From Allium sativum (Eukaryota; Streptophyta; Magnoliopsida; Asparagales; Amaryllidaceae), in NCBI GenBank assembly GCA_030737875.1, contig CM060912.1, forward strand, positions 126,262,493 to 126,326,492: DNA of 64,000 bases, given 5' to 3'. Below the pieces are notes generated by a model. That model was not told where the DNA came from, ran no database searches, and worked only from the letters and a program-made list of their open reading frames with translations. Of this stretch, positions 11,154 through 23,989 are shown in pieces (positions within the stretch are counted from its first letter, which is position 1; each line of letters begins with the position of its first letter). The translations under genes and the position numbers were made by a program.

Positions 11154-13413
11154 ACTGTGACGACCCCAAACTTCTGTAGTACAAAAATAAGGATAATCAT
11201 AGGAGCATAACATAATTACAACAATAATAGATCTCAGATAATAACATAACACATAAATCATTGCAGCGGAAATGGAAATGTCATCACAACATAACATCAC
11301 AGACATTAGAGTATGCAGTTACAGGATACACTTAGCAAATAGAAGTCTCATCAAAGAAAGAAATAAGTTTCAGCTCCATCAAATACATCAAAGATCAATA
11401 GAGTCTAAATGTCTCAAGTAGAAATAAAAAGATAAAAAGGAAAATGTTCTTCATCTTCTTCCTTAAGCAAGCTCCAGTCCAAAATGCGTCCTTACCTAAA
11501 CCTGTCATTTGGCTGCCCGTGTGGAAAGAGGGCACCCGAATTTGCAAAGTGAAACAAACTATGAGTCAGTCATGAGACTGGTACGAGAAATCTTTCTTAA
11601 CTAACTATATGGCTAATCACAGGACCAGGCCGCTAACGCGGAATGAGTTTACTCCATTGGATTACTAGTGCATAAGTTTAATAAATTTTATTTCAAAAAC
11701 AACGCAATGCTTTTTAGAAAATGAAATCATTATAAGACTCAAGTCCCATTGCATAGTGCAACGCAAACCGAAGGTTAGAGTTTTACCTTATAATGATAAA
11801 AAATGCTTGATACGTAGAAAAAATATTTTAATATTATTATTAGTGTCTAATATGTTTCAAAAATATTTCAAAGTAAATGTATCAATCCTAGACGGCATAG
11901 CAACCATATACTATGTCGCCATATATAGGTTTACAATCAAAACCGTAATGTCGTATTGGAGATTGGGTTTCCATCATGAGTCAAGGCTAGGGACGATCTC
12001 CTAACTGTTTCGAGACACTCTAGCAATGTCTCAGGATCACACCTATAGGCAACGCTTGGATACTGTAGGGCCGGTCCACAAATACTTTAGTGGATTAGTT
12101 ATGCCTAAACACACGCTTTCCGATCCTATTGGACCTATAAAATGGTCACAATTGACCAATAAATTCGAGGCACCTTATTCCATCAACCACATAAGTAAAA
12201 TGTCAGGGCTTGCAAAACCCTGATACCACTTCTAGCTAGGAAAAAACGTGTGCACTCCTTGCGTTCCCTTGTCCCGTTTCTGACTCTTACCGGGGTGTGA
12301 GGCTCACGAGGTAACGTTATAAATAAAGCTATGCCGAAATAGGCTATGCTTGGATCATCATCCACAAGGCTCTTCTTTTCAACAAAAAGCCTCGATCAAT
12401 TGCATCTTGGCATGTCACATTGACAATTCACGCCATGCGATCGATAACAACCAATATATAACTTCTGAGCTCCTACGTCTCAGAGAAGGGTGTTAAGCAA
12501 GAGAATAAATTTTCCGCCGCCAATAGATATATATTAAATAGAAATCAATTTAAATGGAATGAAATCCATTGTCGGACACACATCCATTTACAACTCCGTT
12601 CTGGGTCTGAACGAAACCGGAGTCACCTTATTCCTCGTCCCGTATGTCCAATACGGAAGAGAGGTGCTTGCTGGTCTGGACAATCAACAAGTACGTCCGG
12701 ATAACTACCACTTTGACCCTTTACTGGGAGCTAACCGATGTCGGGCATCAGTAGTTATCCTTTTGATGTGATGATCGTCGGTCTTCAATCGTCGTCTTTA
12801 AGATCTTCGATTTAAATCGTCGTATAATCATTTGAAATGAGATTGAACTCAGTCTTTTCAAATGATTCTCACATATATATAGTTTAAAATCATTTCATAT
12901 CGTTAATAGTATTTTCTAACGATTGATCGCTATTTTTATATATATATAAATAGCTAAATTAACTTAACGACGCTTCGGGTCAATAGGCGGCCCTGGCACT
13001 GTTTTTATCGAAATTTAATTTACGCTTATCTCGAAATCTAACCATTTGATTTTAACAAAATTTATATCGATGGAAAAATCTTCCCAAAGCGGTTCTAATG
13101 GTTCCAGTATTGGGGAAATCCGATGGTCAGATCTTTCAGTATAATCGTTTAAAGTTACAATTCTTAAACGTGAACTACCATGCGCGATTCGTTTAATTTT
13201 AATTTTAATATATATATATATAATTATATATAAATATAAACCATCGATTTCACTAACGTTTTTAATATGCCAAATAAAAGAATGTTTTTATTGGCATATC
13301 ATATTTATGTACTATCAAACAAAATAAATTTCATTCACATGAAGATTGAACCAATGACGAGTTAACTTTGCATATAAATCCTAATATATGCAAATGTAAA
13401 TATAAATGTAATT

Positions 13414-13740
13414 TTGATAAAGCATATAAGTTCTAATATATGCATTGCAAATAAAAATGTAGTTTTAACAATGCATATAAGTTCTAATATATGCAATGTA
13501 AATACAAATGTAATTTTAACAATGCACATAAATTCTAATATATGCGATGTAAATATAAATGTAATTTTAACAACGCATATAAATTCTAATATATGCGACG
13601 TAAATATAAATGTAATTCTAACAACGCATATAAATTCGAATATATGTGATAAAAATATAAATGTAATTTTAACAACCTATATAAATTCTAATATATGCGA
13701 TGTAAATATGAATGTAATTTTAATAACTTCATTAAAAAAG
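13414..13740 (-). repeat. Tandem repeat of about 60 bp, roughly six units
   Basis: Each unit carries GCATATA-AATTCTAA-TATATGC-like arms, a hairpin with 7-bp stems. Confidence 0.85.
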
Positions 13741-13789
13741 TTCTTAATGTAAACATGTTTGATTTCGAAAACATGCCTGTTTGTCCAAC

Positions 13790-14270
13790 TTCTATATAAC
13801 ATTAAAAAGTAAAATTTTAATATAAGACATGTTTTCCTTTTTAAAACATGAATCTTTATCTAAATTTCTACTGTTACATTAAAAGTGAAATTTTTATGTA
13901 AAACATATTTTCATTTTAAAACATGTTTCTTTTTCTACATTTCTATTGTTACATTAAAAAGTGAATTTTTAATGTAAAACATGTTTTCTTCTTAAAACAT
14001 GAATCTTTTCACTAATTTCTAATATTACATTAAAAAGTATATTTTTAATGTAATCATGTTTTGATTTTAAAATATGAACACTTTTCTTATTTTCAACATT
14101 ACAGTAAAAATGTATATTTTTGACGAAATCATGTTTTGATTTTAAAACATGTGCATTTTCTATTTTTTTATTCTTGACATGTATATTTTTAATGAAATCA
14201 TGTTTTTATTCAAATCATGTATATGTTCTATTTTCTAACATTAAATTAAAAATGTGAACTTTTGAATGTA
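13790..14270 (-). repeat. Tandem repeat of about 60 bp with ACATTAAAAA/TTTTTAATGT hairpin
   Basis: Best units near 13,950-14,050 show perfect 10-bp arms separated by GTGAA or GTATA; later units decay. Confidence 0.75.
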
Positions 14271-14379
14271 ATGTTCTTATTATTATTATTTTTTTAAACA
14301 TGAACATTTCTATTTTTATAATAATTCCATTAAATGGTAGAAATTTATATTTCATTTTAGTTGAATATTCTAATTCAAA

Positions 14380-15100
14380 AAAAATGACAAAAATATGATA
14401 TTTCCTTTTGATTGAAAATTCTAACTCAATCAAATAACAAAAGTGTATATTTCATTTTTATTGATAATTCTAATTCAATCAATTTTATTTTGATCGAAAA
14501 TTCTAATTCAATCAAACAACCAAAGTGATATTTATTTGGATTAAAAATTCTAATTCAATCAAATAACAAAAGTGATATTTATTTCGATTGAAAATTCTAT
14601 TTCAATCAAACAACAAACAAAAGTGATATTTTATTTTGATTGAAAATTCTAGTTCAATCAAACAACAAAAGTGATATTTAATTTGATTGAAAATTCTAAT
14701 TTAATCAAACAACAAAAGTGATATTTATTTTGATTGAAAATTCTAATTCAATCTAACAACAAACAAAAGTGATATTTTATTTTGATTGAAAATTCTAATT
14801 CAATTAAACAACAAAAGTGGTATTTATTTTGATTGAAAATTCTAATTCAATCAAACAACAAAAGTGATATTTATTTTGATTGAAAATTCTAATTCAATCA
14901 AACAACAAACAAAAGTGATATTTTATTTTGATTGAAAATTCTAATTCAATCAAACAACAAAAGTGATATTTATTTTGATTGAAAATTCTAACTCAATCAA
15001 ACAACAAAAGTGATATTTATTTCGATTGAAAATTCTAATTCAATCAAACAACAAACAAAAGTGATATTTTATTTTGATTGAAAATTCTAATTCAAGCAAA
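14380..15100 (-). repeat. Tandem repeat of about 42-50 bp with TTGATTGAA/TTCAATCAA hairpin
   Basis: About fifteen units. Perfect 9-bp arms flank AATTCTAA, joined by ACAACAAAAGTGATATTTA-type linkers of two alternating lengths. Confidence 0.9.
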
Positions 15101-15109
15101 GTGACAAAA

Positions 15110-16040
15110 TGTATGATACATTTTTATTGCAAATTTAATTCCGACCAAATATGATAAATGTGATACTCTATTTTTGTTGAATATTTTGATTCAACGAAAT
15201 AACAACAAAAATGTTTGATTCATTTTTATTGCAAATTCAATTCCAACCAAGTATGATAAAGGTGATACTCTATTTTTGTTGAATATTTTGATTCAACAGA
15301 ATAACAACAAAATGTTCGATTTATTTTTATTGCAAATTTAATTCCAACCAAATACGATAAAGGTGATAGTCTATTTTTTGTTGAATATTTTGATTCAACA
15401 AAATAACAACAAAAATGTTCGATTCATTTTTATTGCAAATTTAAATCCAACCAAATATGATAAAGGTGATACTTTATTTTTGTTGAATATTTTGATTCAA
15501 CAAAATAACAACAAAAATGATCGATTTATTTTTATTGCAAATTTAAATCCAACCAAATATGATAAAGGTGATATTCTATTTTTGTTGAATATTTTGATTC
15601 AACAAAATAACAACAAAAATATTCCATTTATTTTTATGCAAATTTAAATCCAACCAAATATGATAAAGGTGATACTCTATTTTTGTTGAATATTTTGATT
15701 CAACAAAAATGTTCAATTTATTTTTATTGCAAATTTATATCCAACCAAATATGACAAAGGTGATACTCTATATTTATTGAATATTTTGATTCAACAAAAT
15801 AACAACAAAAATGTTCGATTTATTTATATTGCAAATTTAAATCAAACCAAATATGATAAAGGTGATACTCTATTTTTGTTGAATATTTTGATTCAACAAA
15901 ATAACAACAAAAATGTTCGATTTATTTTTATTGCAAATTTAAATCCAACCAAATATGATAAACGCGATACTCTATTTTTTGTTGAATATTTTGATTCAAC
16001 AAAATAACAACAAAAATGTTCGATTCATTTTTATTGCAAA
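15110..16040 (-). repeat. Tandem repeat of about 105 bp, roughly nine units
   Basis: Each unit contains TTGAATATTTTGATTCAA (hairpin) and CAAATATGATAAAGGTGATA. Because 105 is divisible by three, plus-strand frames at 15,363-15,647 and 15,777-16,007 stay open with a 35-residue periodicity; this is antisense to the element and is probably fortuitous. Confidence 0.9.
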
Positions 16041-16570
16041 ATTTAATTATAACACAGTAAGACCAAAATAATAGATCTACATAACATGTCAAATACAGAT
16101 CAAATCACATATCATAACATGTAGAAATTTACAGCGGATCGATGATAATACAATCATGATTAATTCTAATCATTTAAAAATAAAAATAAAGTAGAATTCT
16201 CACAGTCGTTTGAATCTGAGTGGTTCAGATCTGCAATTTGGCCAAAATTTGATTAGCATAGAATTGGTTCTAGTTAGTCCTGGATTGTAGATCTCGGACT
16301 CACGATCTTAACAAATCTGAAATCGTTCCGTTTCGAGTTTATATGTGTGAGATTTGATTTGTTTTTATATTAATAACATTTAAAATAAATTAATTAAATA
16401 ATATAATTTAAAATCAACCTACTTCCTCCTTATCAAACACATGCCGCGAGTTTCAGAATTCAGTTGGAAACTAGGGTTGACTATTGCTCAAAAACCGAGA
16501 CACTAGGTGATGATCAGGACCAGCCACAACGGAGAGGAGGGTGCGGCGCTCAAGGGGTTCCCGCCAAGTC

Positions 16571-16586
16571 AGGTGCGATCGCACCT
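16571..16586. repeat. Perfect 16-bp palindrome
   Basis: AGGTGCGATCGCACCT, in the GC-richer leader of LTR D. Confidence 0.95.
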
Positions 16587-16839
16587 CTAGGGCATGGCGG
16601 CGGTTCAAACCCATCTGGTTTGGGGCATCGGTTCTCGAACTATGTGCGACGATGGTGGTTGAAAAGGGTATGGTTTTGAAGAGGGAGAAAAGCTCTGCAA
16701 TAAACTCCAAAGGGGCAGGGTGTTTTATTGATCGGATTTGAAGAAATTAGGAGAAGAAGTAAGGATCATTTTCAGCCATGGAAAAGGAAGTGGTGGCGGC
16801 TATGTACTGTATAGTATTAGGGTTTCGCATTGTACGGTG

Positions 16840-16849
16840 TATTTTTATA
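16840..16849 (-). promoter_or_regulatory. TATA box of LTR D
   Basis: Minus strand TATAAAAATA, about 870 bp from the LTR's U3 end, followed downstream in element sense by AAACCCTAATACTATACAG leader sequence. Confidence 0.55.
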
Positions 16850-17107
16850 ATATTTAATTACCCAATTTGCAAATAAACCCGTAAATTCATAACAACTCCA
16901 ATTCCAATCCAACAGACTTGTTTCTACCTAATTAACCCTGTTCTAGAACCAATGGACTAGGTCCCGTCAGCCCAAACGACGGTTTTTGGCCTGATTTCTT
17001 TAATTTAAAATTTAAATCCTTTATTTAATTAATTTGATCATATATTTAAATTTACGGGACCACATACGTACTCTGAAAATTCCCGAAAAATAAATCTAGC
17101 TATGTTT

Positions 17108-17340
17108 TGACGATACGGTCCTAACAAAATTAATTTCGTCGAATTTGGAGACACTTTGAAAATTGGCTTTTTTAACGGTCGATCAAATTCAACAGAAATT
17201 ATCAAATCAGATTTTAATTTACTACGCTCACAAATTAATTCCAAAAATTATGGAAAATTAAACTTAGCAATAATTAGACATTCCGGGTCCGACAAAAGTG
17301 GTTTCGTCGAAAACGGAGATCGTTTGTAAAATGGCATTTT
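17108..17340 (-). promoter_or_regulatory. Duplicated U3 module (LTR D)
   Basis: Two copies about 170 bp apart of a stretch with GGTCCTAACAAAATTA or GGTCCGACAAAAGTGG followed by TTTCGTCGAA and ending in CGTTTGTAAAATGG-like sequence. Equivalent pairs occur in LTRs A, B, E and G at the same position. Function is inferred (transcriptional control). Confidence 0.5.
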
Positions 17341-17720
17341 ATACGGGTTATAAATTATACTATATTTCATAGCGACTATTCTGAATATTCAAATGGCCAT
17401 AACTTTTGATTCCGCTATGAAATTTTGATTTTCCAGATTCGTTGGAAATATTTTTTAAAACGGATTTAGGTATTTTTGGCTTTGCTAAAATCCATTAAAA
17501 TTTGAATCCTGTATAATTAGTCAAAGTTCAGCTTTGACTTTTCAAACTACCGTACTATTTCTAATTCCTTTTAAAATTAAAATATATATATTCATTCTAA
17601 CTTCGATTTAAATAAAATTTTCATCGTTATTATTTAAAATAAATTTTTTAGCTATTCAAAATTCACTGAAATAGCCAAAATAAAGATTTTAAATTGGTTC
17701 TGATTTTCCGGGTTGTTACA

Positions 17721-18786
17721 GTGAGGGTTGCTGATAGTTATAATTTCAGAAGGATTCTGGGACTAGACGTAGAGCGGAAAGTTCAAACCAGTATAAAATT
17801 CTTGTGTCTTTTATTCTTTTACAACTATTTATATTTTAGTATTTGTTCCGCACTGAGTTTATATCATAACACATATTTCCATATTGTCCGACCCTTAGCG
17901 ACTAATACAAAAGTTCAAGTTGAAAAACACATTTGCTTATGCACAATCTTATGTTTTCAATAATTTTTTGAAAAATAATTTTAAAAAATTCTAGTGCGGG
18001 ATTATTGGAAATATTTTTTATGAAGTGAATTTATTAAAAAAATGAATAAAAATAGATTAATGGTAATTTATTTATGAACCATTATTATAATTGAACCATT
18101 TCAAGTTTACAACTATAATATTTATTTGTGAAAAATTATTATAAGTGAGTTGTTTCAAATTTACGATGGTAATAAATATATTTACTTGTCATTATTATAA
18201 TTAAGGCGTTGCAAGTTTACAGTGGTAATATATCTATGAGCCATTATTATAATTGAGTTGTTACACTTGCACAATGATAATACATTTATGAGACATTATT
18301 ATTAAGCCATTACGAATACTAATGGTATTGCAATATTGTTTTAAATGAGAATAAATTAAACTCCATTAACATTCCATTCAGTTTAGTAATGTAGACAATT
18401 TCAATTCTGTCTATTTAAATGATAGATAAACAGGAGAGACATAACAAGAATAATATACACTTTTCTTTTTCTTTCCTTTTTAAAAAATATAACAGACAAT
18501 TTTCTTTTTCTTATTCGTTCAACTAAACTGAACATCCTAAGCAGTATTTCAGAGTGCAAATCAGAATTGACATTGTCGGTTCAAACAAGTTGATATTTTT
18601 CAGATTAGAGAGGTTGTTTTATCCTAGAGGCGACGACGTTTGTTTTTTCAGAACTGCTTGCACATTTGAGCAGAACATCGTAACATCTTCAAGAAAGTAA
18701 CTTAGTGCACGACTCTATCGAAAACATTATTGCCAACACCTAATGGTGACATCGTTGAAAAAAATTCAATAGTTGTGCATTCATAT
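17721..18786. other. Unassigned stretch between element F/D and the copia LTR
   Basis: No gene. The first about 130 bases (GGACTAGACGTAGAGC..., CCAGTATAAAATTCTTGTG) look like the downstream end of another copia-type LTR, but boundaries cannot be fixed. A tandem repeat follows at 18,061-18,325. The rest (18,340-18,786) is featureless AT-rich DNA. Confidence 0.4.
18061..18325. repeat. Tandem repeat of about 52-55 bp, five degenerate units
   Basis: Each unit contains CATTATTATAATT and TTTCAAGTTTAC-like phrases. Confidence 0.75.
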
Positions 18787-18853
18787 TGTAGAATAAATGA
18801 ATATGAAGAATTGATGAATCTTTGCTTGTTTTATTATCAATCATGAAATCATA

Positions 18854-18861
18854 TATTTATA
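18854..18861 (-). promoter_or_regulatory. TATA box in the copia LTR
   Basis: Minus strand TATAAATA, about 25 bp upstream (element sense) of the AATAAAA stretch. Confidence 0.5.
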
Positions 18862-21129
18862 GTACAAGCACACCAAATTTCCTATTCTGTCCAAATCTAG
18901 AAAATAGGAAATAAATAATCTAAAAAACAGGAAACAAATATTCTGTAGCGACCCAGACTTCCCCAATCCCCAAGGAGATGGAGGAGCCCGGATTGTTTTG
19001 AGAATACAACGCATCAGAACACAAAGATGAGAACATTTCATTGGTATAAAAACAATTTATATCAGAGTACAAGAATATATCAGAGTATGAATAAATATTA
19101 CACAGCGGAAAAATAATATTAGATATTAAAATACACACATTTAAAATGTGTAAATACAATGTACAGTGGAAATACATTAACTAATCACAACTGAAGTGAA
19201 TACAAAGCTTTCGGAATATAGCTCCAGCCGTAAATCAGGATCCTGTTAAATAGAAATCTGGAAAACCAAAACTACCGATTGCCCATGTGGAATATATGGA
19301 CACCCAAAGTTTAGGTAGAAACAATAAACTTCAAGCCAGTCATGGGACTGGTGTGAGAACTAAAAACAGTTATTAAATCTTTACGTTAAAAGTTGGGAAA
19401 TCATAGGACCACGCCATATAACACAGAATGGGTTTACTCCATGTGAATCTCAGTTTAAAATAAAACAACTCAATGCTTTTTGGAAAATGAAGCTATTATA
19501 AGACTCAGGTCCAATCACGCAATGCAATGCAAGCCGGAGGATAGAGTTTTCCCTTATAATAGCCAAACATGCTTGGTACGTTTAAAATAAATCATTTTGA
19601 TATTACTATAAGTGCATAGTGTCAAAATCAACTTCAAATATAAATGTATCAATCCTAGACGACATAGGTACCATATATTATGCCGCCATACATAGGTTTA
19701 CAACTAAAACCAAAAATTGTCGTATTGGAAGTTTGGATTTCCATCATGATGGCTACTGATCTGACTGATCGATCACGTAGTGTAATAATCAACGGCTTAC
19801 GTCCCGGCTAGAGAAAACATCGTGATACACATCCGCATTATATCCAAGAAATCGAGTATCATTGCGGCTTACGTCCCTACTAGGGTGGAGCGACCACACC
19901 CAGCATTATCTCGGTCAACCGAATCCATGACAACCATAAAGGGTGTCTATCCTCATCTCAAAAGCATACTGATCTAACCATCAGTTCACCATCATACAGA
20001 TGTGTGAGGCTCGCGAATTAACGCTATGCAAAGCTGCGCTACTTAAAGCTGTGCTGTGATCATCAACCATAAGGATCTACTTTTCAACAAAATCCTTGAT
20101 CTATGCATCTCAGCATGTCACACTGTCAATCCATACCATATCATGAATCATCTACCAATATATAACCTTTAAGCTCGTACGTCTCGAAGAAGGGTGTTAA
20201 GCAAGATAATAAATTCTCCGCCACCAAACAGATATATATTTAGTAGATATCAAAGAATACAGTATAAAGGAATACAATGTCAGACTTACCATCCATTTGC
20301 AAGTCCGTTCTGGGTCTGATCGAAACCGGAGGCACCTTATTCCTCGTCCCATATGTCTAATACAGGAGAGAGACCCTCGCATATCCGAACAATCAACAAG
20401 TACGTCCAGACAACTACCACTATAACCCCTTCCTCGGAGCTAACCAATCCAGGGCATCGGTAGTAATCCATTCGATGTGAAGATTGTCGGTTTTGCACCT
20501 TCTTCAATATCTTCGACTTTTAGTCGTCGTATCAGCTATTCAGAATGGGTTCAACTCGGTCTTTCCGAATAACTAGCATATCTTATAATAAGTGCTATAA
20601 AAACACATCATACACCTCATTCCAATCTAGAATATTCTTTTATTCAAATATTCTTTACCTCGGGATTATTCCCATAAATCTTATCAAAGATTTAATTCAT
20701 TTAAACCTCCTGTTTAAATCTTCACTTGGAAACCATTTCAAAAGATTTTGTATTATCTTTTCACAACTTTAAACCGAATAAAAGTTTATCAAACTAGTCG
20801 GGATTATTGAGCCTTACCAAAGTAATCATTTATTTTATTTTTTCCAATCCCAACCTATTTATCTCATGGAGCAGAACTAGTAGTACTTCATATCTAACAC
20901 CCAATGTTTTATTGGTAAATTCAATTACCACTTAATGTTCAAATCTAATTAAAAATTTAACTATCGCTTGAAGTAAAACGGGTGATACTCCATTTTCGAA
21001 CACTTCTCAAATTTGGCAAATTTAATTACCACATTAACATTTCAATCTAATTAAAGATTCATTAAAAATCCACTTAGTTTAAATCTTAAAAAAAACATTA
21101 TTTAATGATTATTCAAAATTAGGAAATAA

Positions 21130-21670
21130 ATCCTAACTTTACTTGGGTTAAACAATCAATGTCATTTAAAACACAGTTCACGATAAACCTAAAATCATCT
21201 TCCATTATAATGGAATCTTCACGGAAATCATAACAATGTATAATCGATATAAATTCCCATATCAAACTAATAAAATAAATGGAATAACGGGAAAGCCTTT
21301 TAAATTCCATATATAGTAACGGTCTTCCTTCACAGAAGCTCATCCTGATTATTACCGAATCAAATTCCATTCAATTCCAATTTAATATATTAAACTGGAA
21401 AACTTTACTTTGGAAAATTTTCATTAAATCTTAATAAAAAGATCTATAAATTCCAAGTCATATCTTCACTAATTGGGTTAAAGAACAAATGTTATTTAAA
21501 TCACAGTTCACGATAAACCCAAAATACAATTTCAATTTAGTTCCAATTAAATTAATTAATTGGCGAACTTCTTCTAAATTTTAATTAAAAGATTTATTCT
21601 TTTCTCAGTTGGGTTTAAGAGTAGTGTTATTTAAGACATCATTCACGACAAACCAAAAATCCAATTTGAT
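21130..21670 (-). repeat. Three degenerate repeats with TTGGGTT/AACCCAA arms in LTR E
   Basis: Units of about 150-250 bp spacing share TTGGGTTAAA...GTTATTTAAA...CAGTTCACGATAAACC. The TTGGGTT and AACCCAA ends of a unit can pair. This is the E version of the hairpin arrays seen in other LTR families. Confidence 0.6.
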
Positions 21671-23981
21671 ATTAAAGAAAAGGCTCTGAATAGAAATTAT
21701 ATTGGCTTATATTCAATATCAAATTCTGAAACCAACATATATCGTAATGGAACAACGATATCTGTATCTTCCAAATTCCTCAACAATATTCGTATAATCA
21801 TGGAATCCAATATCGAAATATCCTGGAGATTATTTCCATTCAAATCCATTCCAATTCATATGTTGGAAAATTCTGATTATATCAAAACCATTCACAAATC
21901 CCATTTATTTATTTCTAAAAACCATTGGGTTATTATTCTAGTTAATAATTAGTTCATTTTGATAAAAATAAATTTTTATTTTTTCAAACTTGGAATTTTC
22001 ATTTAAAAATTCTCCAAATCATTTGTTATTATTTTACATGTTTTTTTTCATATTTTTAAATTTTTTATTAAGGCCCTTACAGTCAATTTCCAATAATAGC
22101 CACCGAACTGCATCCATAACGACCTTTTCTAAAATTGATTTGGACATAATTTGAAATCCAACCATTCAAATTTAAATCTATTATATTCATTGGAAAGATC
22201 TTTTCGATATGAATCCAATGGTTTTGGCTTTAGGAGAATCCGACGGTCGGATCTCCCGTTGCATCAATTTGAAGTTAATGGTTAAAATTCACGAACGGCC
22301 TCTGTGCGGCGCGTTCTATTCAAACCATTTAATATATATATATATAAAATATATTTCATCGATTTCCAGTTAAAACTTATTTTATAAATCGTTTATAAAT
22401 TCATTTTAAAACGATTTCAACTTCATACTCAATTTTAAATCAAAATTGAATATTATATATCATTATAGTATTAAAATGATAATATTTTCAAAATATCCGA
22501 TTTTGAACTCGATTCTTTTCGGTATTCACTATAGAATGAATAAAATCGACAGAAAAATACGTTCAAGTTAAAGTGGCGAATATCTACTTAACTCGGCTTC
22601 ATGTATTTCAATATTTTCATGTCCATCCAAAATCGGACATCAAAATCATATTTTGATTATTCATTGAATATTATTTTAAAATATTCGTTATTTCTGAATT
22701 GGATCTAGACTCAATCAATTACGATAGAATTTTATTTATATGGATTCCATACGTCGCATGTATTCAACAATAATGATAAATAATCATTCAACATGCAAAC
22801 ATCATCCAGAGTGCATTCTACAACTGTATAAGCATTAAAATAAATAAATAACGCTCACAACATTTGTTAATCAATCGATTGACATGCAACTAAATATTTG
22901 GATTAGCATATATCAAATATCATCCCAATACCTGTATGGGGTTTTCAAACAACAGAAGTCTATTTAAATAAATCATTGGTTAATAAATTTAACCAATTCT
23001 AATTCGGTTTGAATTATTTTTCTAAGTAACCAATTTTACTTAGACAAGTAATGAAAATTTACTGTTTAAATAATAAATGGATATTTATATCTCATTTCAA
23101 CCACCACAAAGTGTCTATCCACATTGTTTGAAATACGGATGTCGTATATTCAAACAACACATCTTGTGCAAATGAGTCGTGAATAGTTCATGTGTTGAAC
23201 TCGAGCAATGTCACATACAACAGATACAAATCAAAAATGATAATTTATTTCTTTTCATTTATAAAATAAATAATTGTACAAAATTTTAGTGAGAGAGTTC
23301 TCACATTCGTTTCCACTCCGTCAGTCTTTATTTCTGAATTTCTATTTTTAAACTAAATTAAATGACAATTTAGCTCAAAATCCAACTTGCTCCGTTTCCG
23401 TTATGATCAGTTCCATGTTGTAGAGTTCGTTGTTGCGAATCCAACGCAACTGAAATAACTGGATTTCGACCTCGAATGAAGAAGATACGATATTAGAAAC
23501 ATTAATTTATAATTCGAGATAATTAAAATATAATCAACTTCAATTAATCCCCTAATCACCTTCTTTATCATTTAAAAACCGAACCCGTCGAACCCAAAAG
23601 CTCCACTCTCTCTCTCCCCCCCACGCGCGACTCTCGGAGGGTCGTGACCCTGATATGACGCATCCATTCCATTTGCCGGAGCGCCACCACCTCCCTCCCT
23701 GAACTGCGTCATGCTCACACCTCCTACCGCAACCAAAATCCATTCGAACGACGGCGGTTTAGGGATAAAATACGGTCCTCACAACTTGAGATTTCATATC
23801 TCCACCATTGAAGATGAAGACCTTACGTAGTATTTCAATTTTTTTTTTTGGAATTTCTGAATTTTAATGAATGGTTTAGAATAAAAAGGGGAGGGATGAT
23901 CGAAACACAGTGGCCCTTGATTTCTTGTTTGGCGGCGGGTTTGAAATGGGGGAATGAGATTAGGGTTTCTCGTTTTAGGGG

Positions 23982-23989
23982 TATTTATA
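23982..23989 (-). promoter_or_regulatory. TATA box of LTR E
   Basis: Minus strand TATAAATA followed by CCCCTAAAACGAGAAACCC, about 890 bp from the U3 end. Confidence 0.65.

Larger units (their letters stand above)
10712..11155 (-). mobile_element. 444-bp internal region of giant-LTR element F/D
   Basis: Everything between the two LTRs. The minus strand carries TTTTAAGTGGGGGAGAT (PPT, 10,712-10,728) preceded by a TTCGAGGATGA trace that resembles the last codons (Phe-Glu-Asp-Glu) of a gypsy polyprotein. At the other end is the PBS (11,142-11,153). No gag or pol reading frame exists, so the element could move only with proteins supplied in trans. Near the PBS are repeated phrases of the type CCTATCTCTAATGAG. 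Confidence 0.75.
11156..17720 (-). mobile_element. 5' LTR (6,565 bp) of giant-LTR element F/D
   Basis: Runs from TGTGACGACCCC next to the PBS to GGGTTGTTACA at 17,720. In element sense (minus) the order is: U3 with a duplicated TTCGACGAAA module (17,108-17,340), a TATA box (16,840-16,849), a GC-richer leader (16,460-16,720), about 2.6 kb of hairpin tandem repeats (13,414-16,040), a leader core shared with LTR E (12,560-12,770 versus 20,290-20,480), the conserved hairpin block and the PBS. No gene. The right flank is GTGAG; a matching TSD on the left is not visible. Confidence 0.8.

Noticed and set aside
13414..13752. 112-codon frame of repeated Asn/Ile-rich units
   Set aside because: It is a tandem repeat of about 60 bp read in frame, antisense to the LTR element.
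14380..16040. CRISPR-like regular repeats
   Set aside because: Units are contiguous or have repeated linkers, not unique spacers, and lie in a plant LTR.
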